64,000 nucleotides of DNA from Bin87 sp965204685 (GCA_965204685.1 OZ242004.1:558001-622000), one strand, 5' to 3'. Numbered from the stretch's first letter, positions 51,194-60,128 are shown. Numbers and translations are program-made. Notes: a model not told the origin generated them from the letters alone.

Positions 51194-52801
51194 CTACGTA
51201 AACGGCGTCGGCATCATGCTCACGGGCACCTCGATCAGGCTGGGCGCGTCGGCGGCCAGGGCTTCGCGGAGGGCCGACTCCAGCGCCTCGGGGCCCTCGG
51301 CGCGGGCGGCGCGGACGCCGTAGGCCTCGGCCAGCTTGACGAAGTCGGGGTTGTGTAGCTCGGCGCCCACCGCGCGGCCGTTGAACTGGTTCACCTGGTC
51401 GCGCAGCACGTTGCCGTAGGCGTTGTCGTTGAACACCACGGCCACCGCGTTGATGCCGTGCTGAACCGCCGTAGCCAACTCCTGCGAGTTGAACAGGAAC
51501 CCGCCGTCGCCGCACAGGGCCACCACCGGCCGGTCCGGCTGCGCCACCTTGGCCCCCAGCGCGGTGGGGTAGGCGTAGCCCAGGTTGCCCGAGTAGCTGG
51601 ACGTGATGAAGGTGCGCGGCTCGTAGGTGGGCCAGAAAGCGCGGGCGTAGTAGCCCAGCTGGGTCATGCCCGACACCAGGATGCCATCCTCCGGCACCGC
51701 GGAGCGGACGGCTTGCAGATACGACTCCTGGGGTTCCGGCCGCAGGGCTGACTCCTTGCGACTCTGGCGCAGGGCCTCGGTCTCGGCGGCAAAGGACGGG
51801 CGGGAACCCAGGTCGATGCTCTCGGCCAGCCTGGCGTCCACCTGCTCCATCACGGTGCGGGCGTCGCCGGCCACGCCGTAGGTGTTCTCCCAGTTGCGGC
51901 CCAGTTCGTCGGGATCAATGTCGATCTGCACCACGCGCTGGCCGTCCAGCCACATTGGGAAGGCCATTCGGCTGCCCACGCCCAGGATGACGTCGAAGTG
52001 AGGCTCCTCCTTGGCCACCGGGTCGTTGCGCAGACGCAACGCGCCCAGGGCCAGAGGATGACGGTCGTCGATGACGCCCTTGCCCTCGGCGGTGGTGATC
52101 ACCGGCGCCTGCAAACGCTCCGCCAGCCGCACCAGCGCCTCGGATCCCTCGGATGAAATAACGCCGCCGCCGGCCCAGATCAACGGACGTCGCGCGCCGG
52201 CCAGGATGCGGGCCGCCTCCGCCACCTGCTCGTCGGACGCGGCGGGATGCGGGTAGCCCTCGGCCTCGATCAGAGACACCTCTTTTTGCTCCGCCATGGT
52301 CTCCGGCGGCATCTCGATTTCCACGGGCCGCGGTCGGCCGGTGGTGAGTTGCCGGAACGCTTCGTGCACCGCCTCGGGCGCTTCCTCGGCGGTCATCATG
52401 CGCCGCACGTACTTGGTGATGGGGCGGATGCAGTCCTGCTGGTCGTTGACTTCGTGCAGAATGCCCCGGTCCGCGCCGATCAGGTCGCGCTCGATCTGGC
52501 CCGACACCACCAGCACCGGCGACGACGCCGAGTAGGCGGTGCTTATGGCTGCCGACGCATTGAGCAGGCCGGGTCCCGGCACCATCAGCGCCGTGCCCAC
52601 GCCGCCGCTGGCCCGGGCGTAGCCGTCGGCCATGTACGCGGTGGCCTGCTCGTGCCTCGTGGTGATCAGGCGGATGCCCGGCACGTCGTTCAGCGCGTCC
52701 AGCGCGTGATAGAGCTGCACCCCCGGCAACCCGAAGATGACGCGCACCCCCTCCAGGTACAACGAGCGCATGAGAGCCTGGCCGCCGGTCATGGTGGGCA
52801 T
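51194..52801 (-). CDS. Acetolactate-synthase-like ThDP enzyme
   Basis: 535 aa from ATG 52801 (MPTMTGGQALMRSLYLEGVR). PYR domain with catalytic Glu in RHEQATAYMADGYARAS, central TPP_enzyme_M domain (ARRPLIWAGGGVISSEGSEA), and PP domain with ALCGDGGFLFNSQELATAVQ and NDNAYGNVL. The general family is acetohydroxyacid synthase large subunit, but no small regulatory subunit is adjacent, and similar proteins include oxalyl-CoA decarboxylase and other catabolic enzymes. Its 3' end is duplicated beyond hicBA. Confidence 0.85.
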   Translation of the reverse strand: MPTMTGGQALMRSLYLEGVRVIFGLPGVQLYHALDALNDVPGIRLITTRHEQATAYMADGYARASGGVGTALMVPGPGLLNASAAISTAYSASSPVLVVSGQIERDLIGADRGILHEVNDQQDCIRPITKYVRRMMTAEEAPEAVHEAFRQLTTGRPRPVEIEMPPETMAEQKEVSLIEAEGYPHPAASDEQVAEAARILAGARRPLIWAGGGVISSEGSEALVRLAERLQAPVITTAEGKGVIDDRHPLALGALRLRNDPVAKEEPHFDVILGVGSRMAFPMWLDGQRVVQIDIDPDELGRNWENTYGVAGDARTVMEQVDARLAESIDLGSRPSFAAETEALRQSRKESALRPEPQESYLQAVRSAVPEDGILVSGMTQLGYYARAFWPTYEPRTFITSSYSGNLGYAYPTALGAKVAQPDRPVVALCGDGGFLFNSQELATAVQHGINAVAVVFNDNAYGNVLRDQVNQFNGRAVGAELHNPDFVKLAEAYGVRAARAEGPEALESALREALAADAPSLIEVPVSMMPTPFT

Positions 52802-52877
52802 GATGAAACCTTCCTGAAAGCAATGATGATGCCCGTGGCAACGGGCTGGCCTACGATAGCACAGCGCCATCGGCCTG

Positions 52878-53102
52878 TCATTTGAGTTGGCGACCGTTAC
52901 CCGCCGGCGCAGCCAGGGCATCCAGCAAAGTTCGTGTGGCCTGGGCCACCTCATCAACAGCTTGATCAAAGGCCGGCGCATTGGCACGTGACGGCTGCCG
53001 GTATCCGCTGATCTTGCGGACGAACTGCAACGCTGCTTCGCGAACCTCGACATTGGTGGCCGGCGGGTCGGCTTTGCGCAGCGTCTTGATGCTTCGGCAC
53101 AT
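52878..53102 (-). CDS. DUF2277 family protein
   Basis: 74 aa. It starts MCRSIKTLRKADPPATNVEV and has REAALQFVRKISGYRQPS followed by FDQAVDEVAQATRTLLDAL, the full DUF2277 domain; start choice is fixed by the family's invariant MCR-x-IK opening. Its function is unknown. It lies between the ALS-like gene and the divergent tautomerase-like genes. Confidence 0.9.
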   Translation of the reverse strand: MCRSIKTLRKADPPATNVEVREAALQFVRKISGYRQPSRANAPAFDQAVDEVAQATRTLLDALAAPAGNGRQLK

Positions 53103-53199
53103 GGGTGGTTGCCTCCAGTGGTCATCAGTCGTGATTGCCGCGTTGCTTCCGCCTATGTTACCCTGCGGCACCACCAACCTGTCGCGTTCGGAAAGGTCA

Positions 53200-53529
53200 A
53201 TGATCACGTTCAACTGCACCATCCAGGAGGGGATAGTCCCCGAAGACCTGCGGCCCCGCCTGGCTTCCGAGTTGGCCCGTATCTCAACCGGATTCGTGGG
53301 CGGCAACCCCGACGAGGTGTCGGTCAACTGGATCGAGATCCCCCACGGTTTCGGCTTCCGCGGCGGCCGGCTTTCCACAACGTCCGCGGTGCGTGGCGAG
53401 ATCCCGCCCGGCCTGCAGCAAGAAACCCGCGTGGAACTGATGCAGTCCATACAGGATATGTGGATGGACCTCACCGGCTGCACCACCGACGAACTGGTTG
53501 TGTCCGCGCGCGACCGACGCGACGGCTAG
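53200..53529 (+). CDS. Tautomerase-superfamily protein without N-terminal Pro
   Basis: 109 aa. Sequence pattern (EGIVPEDLRPRLASELARIS, DEVSVNWIEIPHGFGFRGGR) matches the beta-alpha-beta tautomerase fold of 4-oxalocrotonate tautomerase/MIF relatives with GAAAGG upstream. However, residue 2 is Ile (MITF), so the catalytic Pro1 is missing. A different start would not restore Pro1. A non-enzymatic subunit of a heteromer with the next protein is possible, as in heterohexameric 4-OT or trans-CaaD. Confidence 0.7.
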   Translation: MITFNCTIQEGIVPEDLRPRLASELARISTGFVGGNPDEVSVNWIEIPHGFGFRGGRLSTTSAVRGEIPPGLQQETRVELMQSIQDMWMDLTGCTTDELVVSARDRRDG

Positions 53530-53558
53530 CCCCAAATTACCGGCACAAGGAGCAGACA

Positions 53559-53969
53559 ATGCCGCACTATCGCTGTTTCATCCCCCAGGACGCCCTGTCC
53601 TTTGACCAGAGGCAGGAGATCGCGCTGGCTTTCACTGACATTCACTGCGGCTCCACCGGCGCGCCCCGTAGTTTCGTGTCCGTGACCTTCCTGGAAACTC
53701 CGGAGGGCCAGACCCACGAGCACGGCGAAGGCTATTACCTGGACGGCGGCAACCGCGCCGGCCGCTCCGAGGAAGTCAAGCAGCAGCTCCTCGCCGACCT
53801 CACCCAGACATTCGCCAGGGTCGCCGGCGTGTCGCCGGAGGACATCCCCGGCCGGATCACCGAGAACCCTGCGTCCTGGACCATGGAAGGCGGCTTCGTG
53901 CTGCCCGAGCCAGGCGAGGAGGGCCCCGAGTGGTACGCGGCCGCGGAAGCCGCCGCTGCCGCCGATTAG
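53559..53969 (+). CDS. Tautomerase-like protein (cis-CaaD type) with catalytic Pro1
   Basis: 136 aa. It begins M-P-H-Y-R-C; after Met removal Pro1 is the catalytic base of the tautomerase superfamily. The chain resembles the cis-3-chloroacrylic acid dehalogenase-type double-module (SFDQRQEIALAFTDIHC, SFVSVTFLE, EEVKQQLLADLTQTFARVAG, PENPASWTMEGG). Its gene lies 29 nt after the Pro1-lacking paralogue. AAGGAG is 8-13 nt upstream of the ATG. Confidence 0.75.
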   Translation: MPHYRCFIPQDALSFDQRQEIALAFTDIHCGSTGAPRSFVSVTFLETPEGQTHEHGEGYYLDGGNRAGRSEEVKQQLLADLTQTFARVAGVSPEDIPGRITENPASWTMEGGFVLPEPGEEGPEWYAAAEAAAAAD

Positions 53970-54065
53970 CATCGCTCCGGCAAATCCTTACGCGACGGGG
54001 GCAGGGCCGGCACCTGCCCCCGATTCATGCATGCGTGTCGAGCCCTGGCGCTCTGAGGCGTGGAC

Positions 54066-54692
54066 ATGACGACTTCGCCCACTGTGTACATCCTTACGGG
54101 TGCGCTCGTCGTAATCATAGTAGCGACGCTCTGGTTACCGCCGGCGTCATCATCAACCCAAACCGCCAATGCTCCCCTGCCCTGCCCGAACGTGCCTGAG
54201 AATGACGCATTGTGGATAGACGCTCAATACTACGCCAGGGACTTCGGAGTGAGTGTCGAGGAAGCCGTGTGCCGCCTGTCCCTGCAAGGCAAGGTTGGAC
54301 CGCTGGGTTCGCTGCTCCGGTCGAGAGAGCCCGACACCTACGCGGGATTGTGGATCCACCACGAACCGGATTTTGGCGTGATGGTATTGTTCACCGAAAA
54401 CCCCGAAGCCACCCTGGCGCCCTACATAGTTGACCATCCTTTGGAGGGGATCACCAAGGCGCGCAAGGCTGAGGCGTCGTTGCGATACCTGGAACAGGCG
54501 CAAAACCGAGCGCACGCTCTTGCCAGCGCCACCGGTATTCCGGTCGAGTCGGGTATCAACATTCCCGAAAACCGCGTGGAACTCTACGTCATCGACGTGA
54601 ATGGTCTCACCAGGGCTCTCAGGGCAGCCGGCTCCCGGCTCCCCGATCGCGTCAAGATCGTCAAGGTCGATCAGCACAGTTCACCTGCCTGA
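54066..54692 (+). CDS. Membrane-anchored secreted protein of unknown function
   Basis: 208 aa from the ATG at 54066. One N-terminal hydrophobic helix (VYILTGALVVIIVATLWLP) then an exported domain with one Cys pair region (C-P-N-V near residue 40; C in EEAVCRLSL). The domain (GLWIHHEPDFGVMVLFTEN, EAQNRAHALASATG) resembles the propeptide-like domain of some S1-type peptidases, but I cannot assign it with confidence. It lies 61 nt before the DUF3179 selenoprotein gene on the same strand. Confidence 0.6.
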   Translation: MTTSPTVYILTGALVVIIVATLWLPPASSSTQTANAPLPCPNVPENDALWIDAQYYARDFGVSVEEAVCRLSLQGKVGPLGSLLRSREPDTYAGLWIHHEPDFGVMVLFTENPEATLAPYIVDHPLEGITKARKAEASLRYLEQAQNRAHALASATGIPVESGINIPENRVELYVIDVNGLTRALRAAGSRLPDRVKIVKVDQHSSPA

Positions 54693-54753
54693 ACGAGATG
54701 CGCCGGCCCGACCACCTCGATTCTCCTCCATCCCCGGTTGTTTCTTCGGAACT

Positions 54754-56310
54754 ATGGATATCCAGTTGCCCAAATCCATTCCGTGTCTGCTGCTGATCAC
54801 GGCGCTAATCGCGTTGGCTTGCGGCCGCCCTCCGGCGCCGGCGCTGGAGGATCCCGCATTAACTGTACCGGCTCCGCTGCCGACCCGGGAGGCAACGGCG
54901 ACCGCAACAGTCGACCCGACCGCTCCCAGTCCGGCTCCCGTTGCTGAGCCCACGGCGGTCACCTACGACTCCAACCGCACCATGTTCAGCATCTGGCACG
55001 GTTTGGACCACCCTTCGGAGGCGACCCTCGGCGCGCTGGCGGATACGCAGGAGTACGGTGACAAATCCCAGGTCTTGGTCATCCTTGAGGCGCTCAAGTT
55101 TTTCCGAAATCGGGATACCCTGGGACAGGCTATAGACACACTGACGGCCCTCACCGGGCAGGACTTCGATTTCGACCGCCGCTTGTGGCGAGAGTGGGTC
55201 GGGCCTCGCATGGACGAATATGCCCCGCCTTCGGAATACCCGCGCTGGAAGGTAGACTCGCTGGCGCTGATCGACCCGGCCATTGGCGCCATCCTGGAAC
55301 CGGGCATCACCCGCTCGCGGGTCGACCTCACCGAGGTGGTCTGGGGAGGCGTTCGGCTAGACGGCATCCCTCCACTGGAGCAGCCGCCGCACATCCTACC
55401 CGAGCAGGCGACCTGGCTGTGGCCTGGCGACCGGGTCTTCGGCGTGTCCATCAACGGTGAGCACCGCGCGTATCCCTTGCGCATCATGAACGCCCACGAG
55501 TTGGCCAACGACGTGCTGGGGGGTGAACCGATCTCGCTGGTGTATTGAACCCTCTGCGGCACCGGGATCGTGTATTCCGGCATCGTCAACGGGGAGCCAA
55601 CCACCTTCGGGACCTCCGGCCTCCTTTACCGCAGCAACAAGGTGATGTACGACCGGGCCACCCGTTCGTTGTGGAACCAGTTCATCGGCGAACCCGTCAT
55701 CGGACCTCTGGCCGATTCGGGCATCAGGCAGCCATTCTTCCCATCAGTGGTGACAACCTGGGAAGAATGGCTGGAGGAGCATCCCGATACTACGGTGCTG
55801 GACCGGAACACCGGCGTCTATCCTCCCGACTTTTACGTACCCGAGAACGACCCGCGCGCAATCTACTACGATTATTTCACCTCGGATGAAGTGATGTTCC
55901 CGGTGTGGAATCGGGACGTGACTTTTGAACCCAAAGCGGTGATCGTAGGACTGTCCATCGGGGACAACGCCAAGGCTTACAGGGTAGCTGACCTACAGCA
56001 GGTGAGATTGATCAACGACACCTTGGGCGGCCTTAACGTGGTTGTCGTAGCGTCGCCCGACTCCAGGGCCGGCCGCATCTACGAGCGAGGTAACACGACA
56101 TTTTCCTTGCCGCCAACGGACGAACCGGATGTACCGCCGTCCGTATTGGTCGATGGAACGGGCACCGCGTGGCAAGTCACCGAAACCGGCTTGGTCAATC
56201 AGTCCGACACGTCGGAGGTTTTGCCCCGCATCCCCAGCCTGACATCCTTCTGGTTTGGCTGGTTCCAGTACCACCCTGACACGGAGGTCTTTCGGCCGGC
56301 CGCGCCGTGA
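54754..56310 (+). CDS. DUF3179 lipoprotein, apparent selenoprotein with in-frame UGA
   Basis: 518 aa in one frame from ATG 54754 to stop at 56308-56310, interrupted only by TGA at 55546-55548 (codon 265). The N-terminus is a lipoprotein signal (LLLITALIALAC) with a Pro/Thr-rich tether. Around the TGA, DUF3179 domain sequence is continuous: GVSINGEHRAYPLRIMNAHE, then PISLVY-U-TLCGTGIVYSG, then TFGTSGLLYRSNKVMYDRAT and SLWNQFIGEPVIG. Family members normally read VYCTLCG here, so selenocysteine replaces the first Cys of C-x-x-C (U265, C268). A hairpin starts 13 nt after the UGA. Stop mutation is unlikely, because the frame stays open for 254 further codons with full family conservation. Confidence 0.85.
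55562..55580 (+). promoter_or_regulatory. Putative bacterial SECIS hairpin of the DUF3179 gene
   Basis: CCGGGAU (55562-55568) pairs with AUUCCGG (55574-55580), 7 bp including one G-U pair, around the 5-nt loop CGUGU. The loop begins 21 nt after the UGA codon, within the distance known for bacterial SECIS elements, and it has G in its second position followed by U. The SelW-like gene's loop begins with the same CGUG. Confidence 0.7.
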
Positions 56311-56339
56311 TGACAGGAGCGCGGACGCCCCAGCGACCG

Positions 56340-56348
56340 TGCTATAAT
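56340..56348 (+). promoter_or_regulatory. Extended -10 promoter of tRNA-Ser
   Basis: TGCTATAAT, 61 bp before the tRNA, preceded by CCG as at the tRNA-Leu gene (CCGTGCTATA). No clear -35 box. Confidence 0.45.
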
Positions 56349-56408
56349 CTTGACCCGCCCTTCGGGATCCTGCATGGTCCGAGTACGTGCGACCGTCCGG
56401 ACAACCGC

Positions 56409-56498
56409 GGAGAGGTGCCAGAGTGGACGAATGGGCGCGACTGGAAATCGCGTAGGGGTTAACGCCTCTCGCGGGTTCGAATCCCGCCCTCTCCGCCA
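56409..56498 (+). tRNA. tRNA-Ser (GGA)
   Basis: Class II tRNA: acceptor GGAGAGG/CCTCTCC, anticodon loop CTGGAAA (anticodon GGA), long variable arm, T arm GCGGGTTCGAATCCCGC, discriminator G and encoded CCA (56496-56498). It is the probable insertion site of the integrase-bearing element directly downstream. Confidence 0.95.
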
Positions 56499-56532
56499 TT
56501 TTTACGCCGTGAATTGGCCCAATCAACGGCCT

Positions 56533-56567
56533 TTTTCTACTCAAATCAAGTAGAAAACGGCCTTTTT
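56533..56567 (+). terminator. Hairpin and T-run after tRNA-Ser
   Basis: TTTTCTACT pairs with AGTAGAAAA (9 bp, loop CAAATCA), followed by CGGCC and TTTTT. The GGCCTTTTTCT string occurs on both sides of the hairpin. Confidence 0.55.
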
Positions 56568-57513
56568 CTTGTCCGGTAATGTCCGAACAAATCCGGCTAC
56601 ATCCGCCAAAATAGTGGTATGGCAATGGTATAGCCGGGAGGAGGGCTGATGACCTCGAAAAGCAAGCGAAACGCCCTTTCCGCGGTCTTCGTCCAGTCGG
56701 TCCAGGAAACTGGCACCTACTCGGACGGGGGTGGCCTGAATCTCCGGGTGGAGAAATCCGGGGCCAAGTATTGGTTTCAACGGGTTACCATAGACCGGAA
56801 GCGGCGCAATCTGGGCCTCGGTGGCTATCCCACGGTTTCGCTAGCGGAAGCCCGGAAAGTTGCTTTGCTCAATACCCGGATGATCCGAGAGGGTCGCGAC
56901 CCTTTGGCAGAGAAGCGGGAAGCGATCGCGGCTCGCCAGAGACCACCGACGCCGACATTTTCCGAAGCGGCCGCAACCGTAATCGAAATGCGGCGACCGA
57001 CCTGGTCCAACTCGAAGCATGCCGCCCAATGGAGCAGCACGCTCGAGACCTACGCGTTCCCCACAATAGGATCCAAGCTGGTCACCGACATCAGCACTGC
57101 GGATATTTTGGCGGTCCTGTCGCCGATTTGGACGGAGAAGCCGGAGACGGCGAGCCGGGTACGCCAGCGCATGGAGACGGTGCTGGACTGGGCGGTTGCC
57201 CAAGGTTACCGTATTGACAATCCCGCCAATCGTTCAATCACCAAGGTGCTACCCAGGATGCCGCGAACCAAGCAACACCATCAGGCACTGCATTACTGCA
57301 AAGTTCCGTCGGCGATGGAAAAGATCAGACAATCGACTGCGGACCCGGTCACCAAATTGGCATTCGAGTTCCTGGTGTTGACGGCCGCGCGCAGCGGCGA
57401 GGTCAGGCTCACCACATGGGAGGAAATAGATTGGGATGAACGGAAATGGACGGTGCCAGCCGAGCATATGAAAGCGCGCCGCGAGCATAAGGTGCCCTTG
57501 TCAAAGAGGTCCA

Positions 57514-57518
57514 TAGAA
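57514..57518. repeat. Target site duplication (TAGAA), left copy
   Basis: TAGAA occurs at 57514-57518 and again at 58412-58416, immediately outside the 15-bp inverted repeats of the IS. Confidence 0.85.
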
Positions 57519-58411
57519 ACCATTGGTGCTAGTAAGTGTCAGAGGGTGAAGTGAGCGATGGAGCGATGGATGCGCCCCTGGGCGTCCGGTTCCAACCCAT
57601 TCCATTGGGTCAGTATGTCGAAGGCGGCGATAGTGTAAGCCAAGTGGGCCTCAAAGCCATTCCACGCCCGATGGCGCATTTCTTTACTGCCCCACACGAC
57701 TGACATCATGGAGAAAGTCGTCTCCACTGCCATGCGCACGTTCCACTGTCCCCGACGACAGATCTTGACGTTGTCTGGGTCGCCTTTGGCGCGGTGAAAG
57801 CCGGTGTCGGCCAGCACAATCATCTGTCCGTCGTATTGAGCGAGCAAGGGCAGGAAGGTCTGGTCGTGAACGTTGGCTCCGGCGCAATCCCAATCGGTAA
57901 TCAGGCCCCACTGGTTCTGTACGACGCAGAGTTTACCTCCCACGATCCAGCGATGGTTGGACTTGCCTTTTTTGCCGACTTGGTTAGCCCGTCGCCCTTC
58001 GCGTATGGGATGACGCAATTCTATTCCGTAGCTGTCGGCCACCCCCAGGACGGTGGGCCGGGCCAGGAAGTAGCCGGTCCAGTCCCGTTGCGCCCGCAAC
58101 CGACGGTTGAGACGGGTGCGGCTGGGCAGTTGGGGAAAGAGGTGGCCATAGTTGTCTTTGAGCCAATGGTAGAAGGCCCGTTGCGTAACCGGCTTCATGG
58201 CTTGCAGCACGCCGATGGTAATCAGTTCGCTGAGGGAGAGGATGGCCTGACTGTGCTGGGGAACGTCGGGCAGCGCGTCGTCTATCTGGCAATACAGTTC
58301 AGTGATAAAATCGGCGATGTTCACGAGGTTCCTCCGCTGTAGTGTAAGCAACTCACAGCATAGTGGAACCTCGTGGCATTTTCAAAATCAACTCAAACTA
58401 GCACCAATGGT
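57519..58411. mobile_element. Complete 893-bp insertion sequence (IS982-like)
   Basis: Perfect 15-bp terminal inverted repeats ACCATTGGTGCTAGT (57519-57533 and complement 58397-58411) flanked by TAGAA target duplications. It carries a single transposase on the minus strand. The clean ends and duplication indicate a fairly recent, simple insertion. Confidence 0.88.
57539..58324 (-). CDS. IS982-like DDE transposase
   Basis: 261 aa from a GTG at 58324 with GGAGG upstream. It resembles the transposase group with ITELYCQIDDALPD, RAFYHWLKDNYGHLFPQLPS, first Asp in LGVADSYGIELRHPIREGR, NHRWIVGGKLC, second Asp in VLADTGFHRAKGDPDN and Glu in RMAVETTFSMM. The reading frame is undamaged, so it may be functional. 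Confidence 0.82.
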   Translation of the reverse strand: MNIADFITELYCQIDDALPDVPQHSQAILSLSELITIGVLQAMKPVTQRAFYHWLKDNYGHLFPQLPSRTRLNRRLRAQRDWTGYFLARPTVLGVADSYGIELRHPIREGRRANQVGKKGKSNHRWIVGGKLCVVQNQWGLITDWDCAGANVHDQTFLPLLAQYDGQMIVLADTGFHRAKGDPDNVKICRRGQWNVRMAVETTFSMMSVVWGSKEMRHRAWNGFEAHLAYTIAAFDILTQWNGLEPDAQGRIHRSIAHFTL

Positions 58412-58728
58412 TAGAAGTTCTGCGGTTGGCGGAAGAGTTGTCCGATGGGTCTAGCGGTTTGGTGTTCCCCGGTCTACGCGGAAAGCCGTTGTCCGACATG
58501 GTGTTTACGTCCATGTTGAGAAGGCTTGAAATTTCGGCCGTAGCCCATGGATTCCGTAGCAGCTTCAAGGACTGGTGCATGGAGCGCACTGACGCCGGGT
58601 GGGAGGTGAGTGAAGCGGCACTGGTGCACAACCTGGGCAATCCCACTCAGCAGTCGTATGCGCGGACCGACCTGTTTGAACCACGCCGGGAACTGATGGA
58701 AATGTGGGCCAAGTTCGTGGCAGGCTGA

Positions 58729-59291
58729 CATCACCTAACAGCACACTCATGCGTTCACGGACTGCCGACCGCCCAAGCGAAGACGTTGCGCCTCAAACAA
58801 GCTTCATTGACGACAGCAACGGCGGAGTCGGCACTTCTGCAAGTTATGCTGCTATTGCAGTACTGGTGCCGGTCTCGATAGGCCGATGCCATTGGCTATT
58901 GGCGGCTAGGCGTGGTTAGAAAGGGAACGATCCAACGGTAAACAACAGATTTTGTTGCTTTGGATAGTAACGGTAGGGTGCTTGCTGAAGTCGTTAAGTG
59001 CAATTCCAGTCATGCGGTATTCGGGCAGTAACTTCCCGAACTTGACAACGCTTCGAGTTCACCTTAATCTGTACCAAATATTAGATTTGGAGGTCGCCTT
59101 CTCGGTAGCGCGCACGTTGCGGTTTCACCAACCGACGTCCTCTTAGGTACGTAAACAACCCATTGAACAACGAGAGATATTGTGGCATATCGCCACATCT
59201 GACGCGAGCGTCAGTGAATGCTACCAGAATGGCAGCCTGAGCCTCCTGGGCATGGCGCCCACTACGAAAGCTGCCCGACCCTAACGGGTTA
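58729..59291. other. Intergenic region within the presumed island
   Basis: About 560 bp of lower GC than the surroundings. Frames on both strands are short and interrupted, and no family was recognised. No copy of the tRNA-Ser 3' end (attR) was seen here. Confidence 0.4.
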
Positions 59292-60128
59292 GGGCCTGTT
59301 CACGCTATTTCAGGGCATCGTAGATGAGGGCGAACAGGATGAAGCCGCTGAAAATCGCATCCAACTTGTCGTACCGCGTGAAGATGCGGCGGAACCTTTT
59401 CAACCGCCGGAACAGCCGCTCGACTTCGTTCCGCCTTTTGTACAACTCCCGGTCGTATTCCCAAGGTTCCTTCCGACTGCGCAACGGCGGCACCACCGGC
59501 TCATATCCCAACTCCACCGCCAACCCACGGGTGGGGTTGCCTACATAGGCCCGATCCATCAGCAACTTGGTCCCAGGTTCTGGCGGCCCCAGACTTTCCA
59601 ACAAGCGGCGGCCCTCCGGCCCATCACGAGCTTCCCCGGGCGACAGCGCAAAGGTCACCTCATTGCGCTCATCTGCGGCAACCAGATGAATTTTGGTGTT
59701 CCAGCCGCCCCGGGACTTGCCCATGGCTTGCAGTCCGCTTTTTTGAGCGCCCCAGCGCCATCAGGATGCACCCCGTATCCAGTACGGGGCAGGCTCTTCA
59801 CGCTGGTGCTGTCCAACGCCATTACCGCCACACTGACCTGGATGATTGCTTCCTCCTGCAAGGCGGCGAAAACCCGATCCAGCACGCCGCTTTTGGACCA
59901 GCGGTTCATCCGAGTATAGACCGTGTGCCAGTTGCCGAAGCGTTCGGGCAGACCCCGCCATTTGCAACCGTGCTCATTGACGTAGAGGATAGCGTTCAAC
60001 GCCTGCAAGTTGGGAATGCTGACGTTGCCCCGCTGCACCGGAAAGTGCGGCGCGATGCGTTGGTACTGTTCTTCCGTAATTTCCATGCGCCGCATTATAA
60101 TACCGCGATACATAGTGTGAACAGGCCC
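59292..60128. mobile_element. IS5-family (IS427-like) element, 837 bp
   Basis: Ends GGGCCTGTTCACGCTAT and its complement ATAGTGTGAACAGGCCC (one mismatch), flanked by a TA target duplication (59290-59291 and 60129-60130). It holds a two-frame transposase with a -1 frameshift signal. Confidence 0.85.
59305..60095 (-). CDS. IS5-family transposase made by -1 frameshifting
   Basis: The first frame (to 59655) covers the N-terminal domain (EEQYQRIAPHF, GCKWRGLPERFGNWHTVYTR) and the first Asp (MALDSTSVK). The second frame (59305-59724) covers KSRGGWNTKIHLVAADER, the second Asp in LLMDRAYVGN and Glu in ERLFRRLKRFRRIFTRYDKL. The frames meet at AAAAAAG (59744-59738), a standard slippery heptamer, and joining them requires a -1 shift. 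Frames and catalytic residues look intact. Confidence 0.82.

Larger units (their letters stand above)
56649..58728 (+). pseudogene. P4-type tyrosine integrase, split by an insertion sequence
   Basis: The 5' part (56649-57518) encodes the DUF4102/arm-binding domain (SDGGGLNLRVEKSGAKYWFQ), the SAM-like core-binding domain and the first catalytic Arg region (LTAARSGEVRLTTWEEI). The 3' part (58417-58728) carries the HxxR region (AHGFRSSFKDW) and the catalytic Tyr (NPTQQSYARTDLFEPRR). Removing the 893-bp IS and one TAGAA copy rejoins SIE with VLRLAEEL in frame. GGGAGGAGGG precedes the ATG. Before interruption it would have integrated into the adjacent tRNA-Ser gene. Confidence 0.9.

Noticed and set aside
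54601..54753. Upstream extension of the DUF3179 frame
   Set aside because: It overlaps the previous gene and lacks similarity. The lipoprotein signal starts at 54754.
55546..55548. Interpreting the UGA as an ordinary stop or sequencing error
   Set aside because: The frame remains open and conserved for 254 codons after the UGA, which falls precisely on a redox Cys; a second gene in the window shows the same pattern. Not excluded without read data, but less likely.
58704..59146. Short frames after the integrase
   Set aside because: No ribosome site or similarity; region is probably decayed island DNA.
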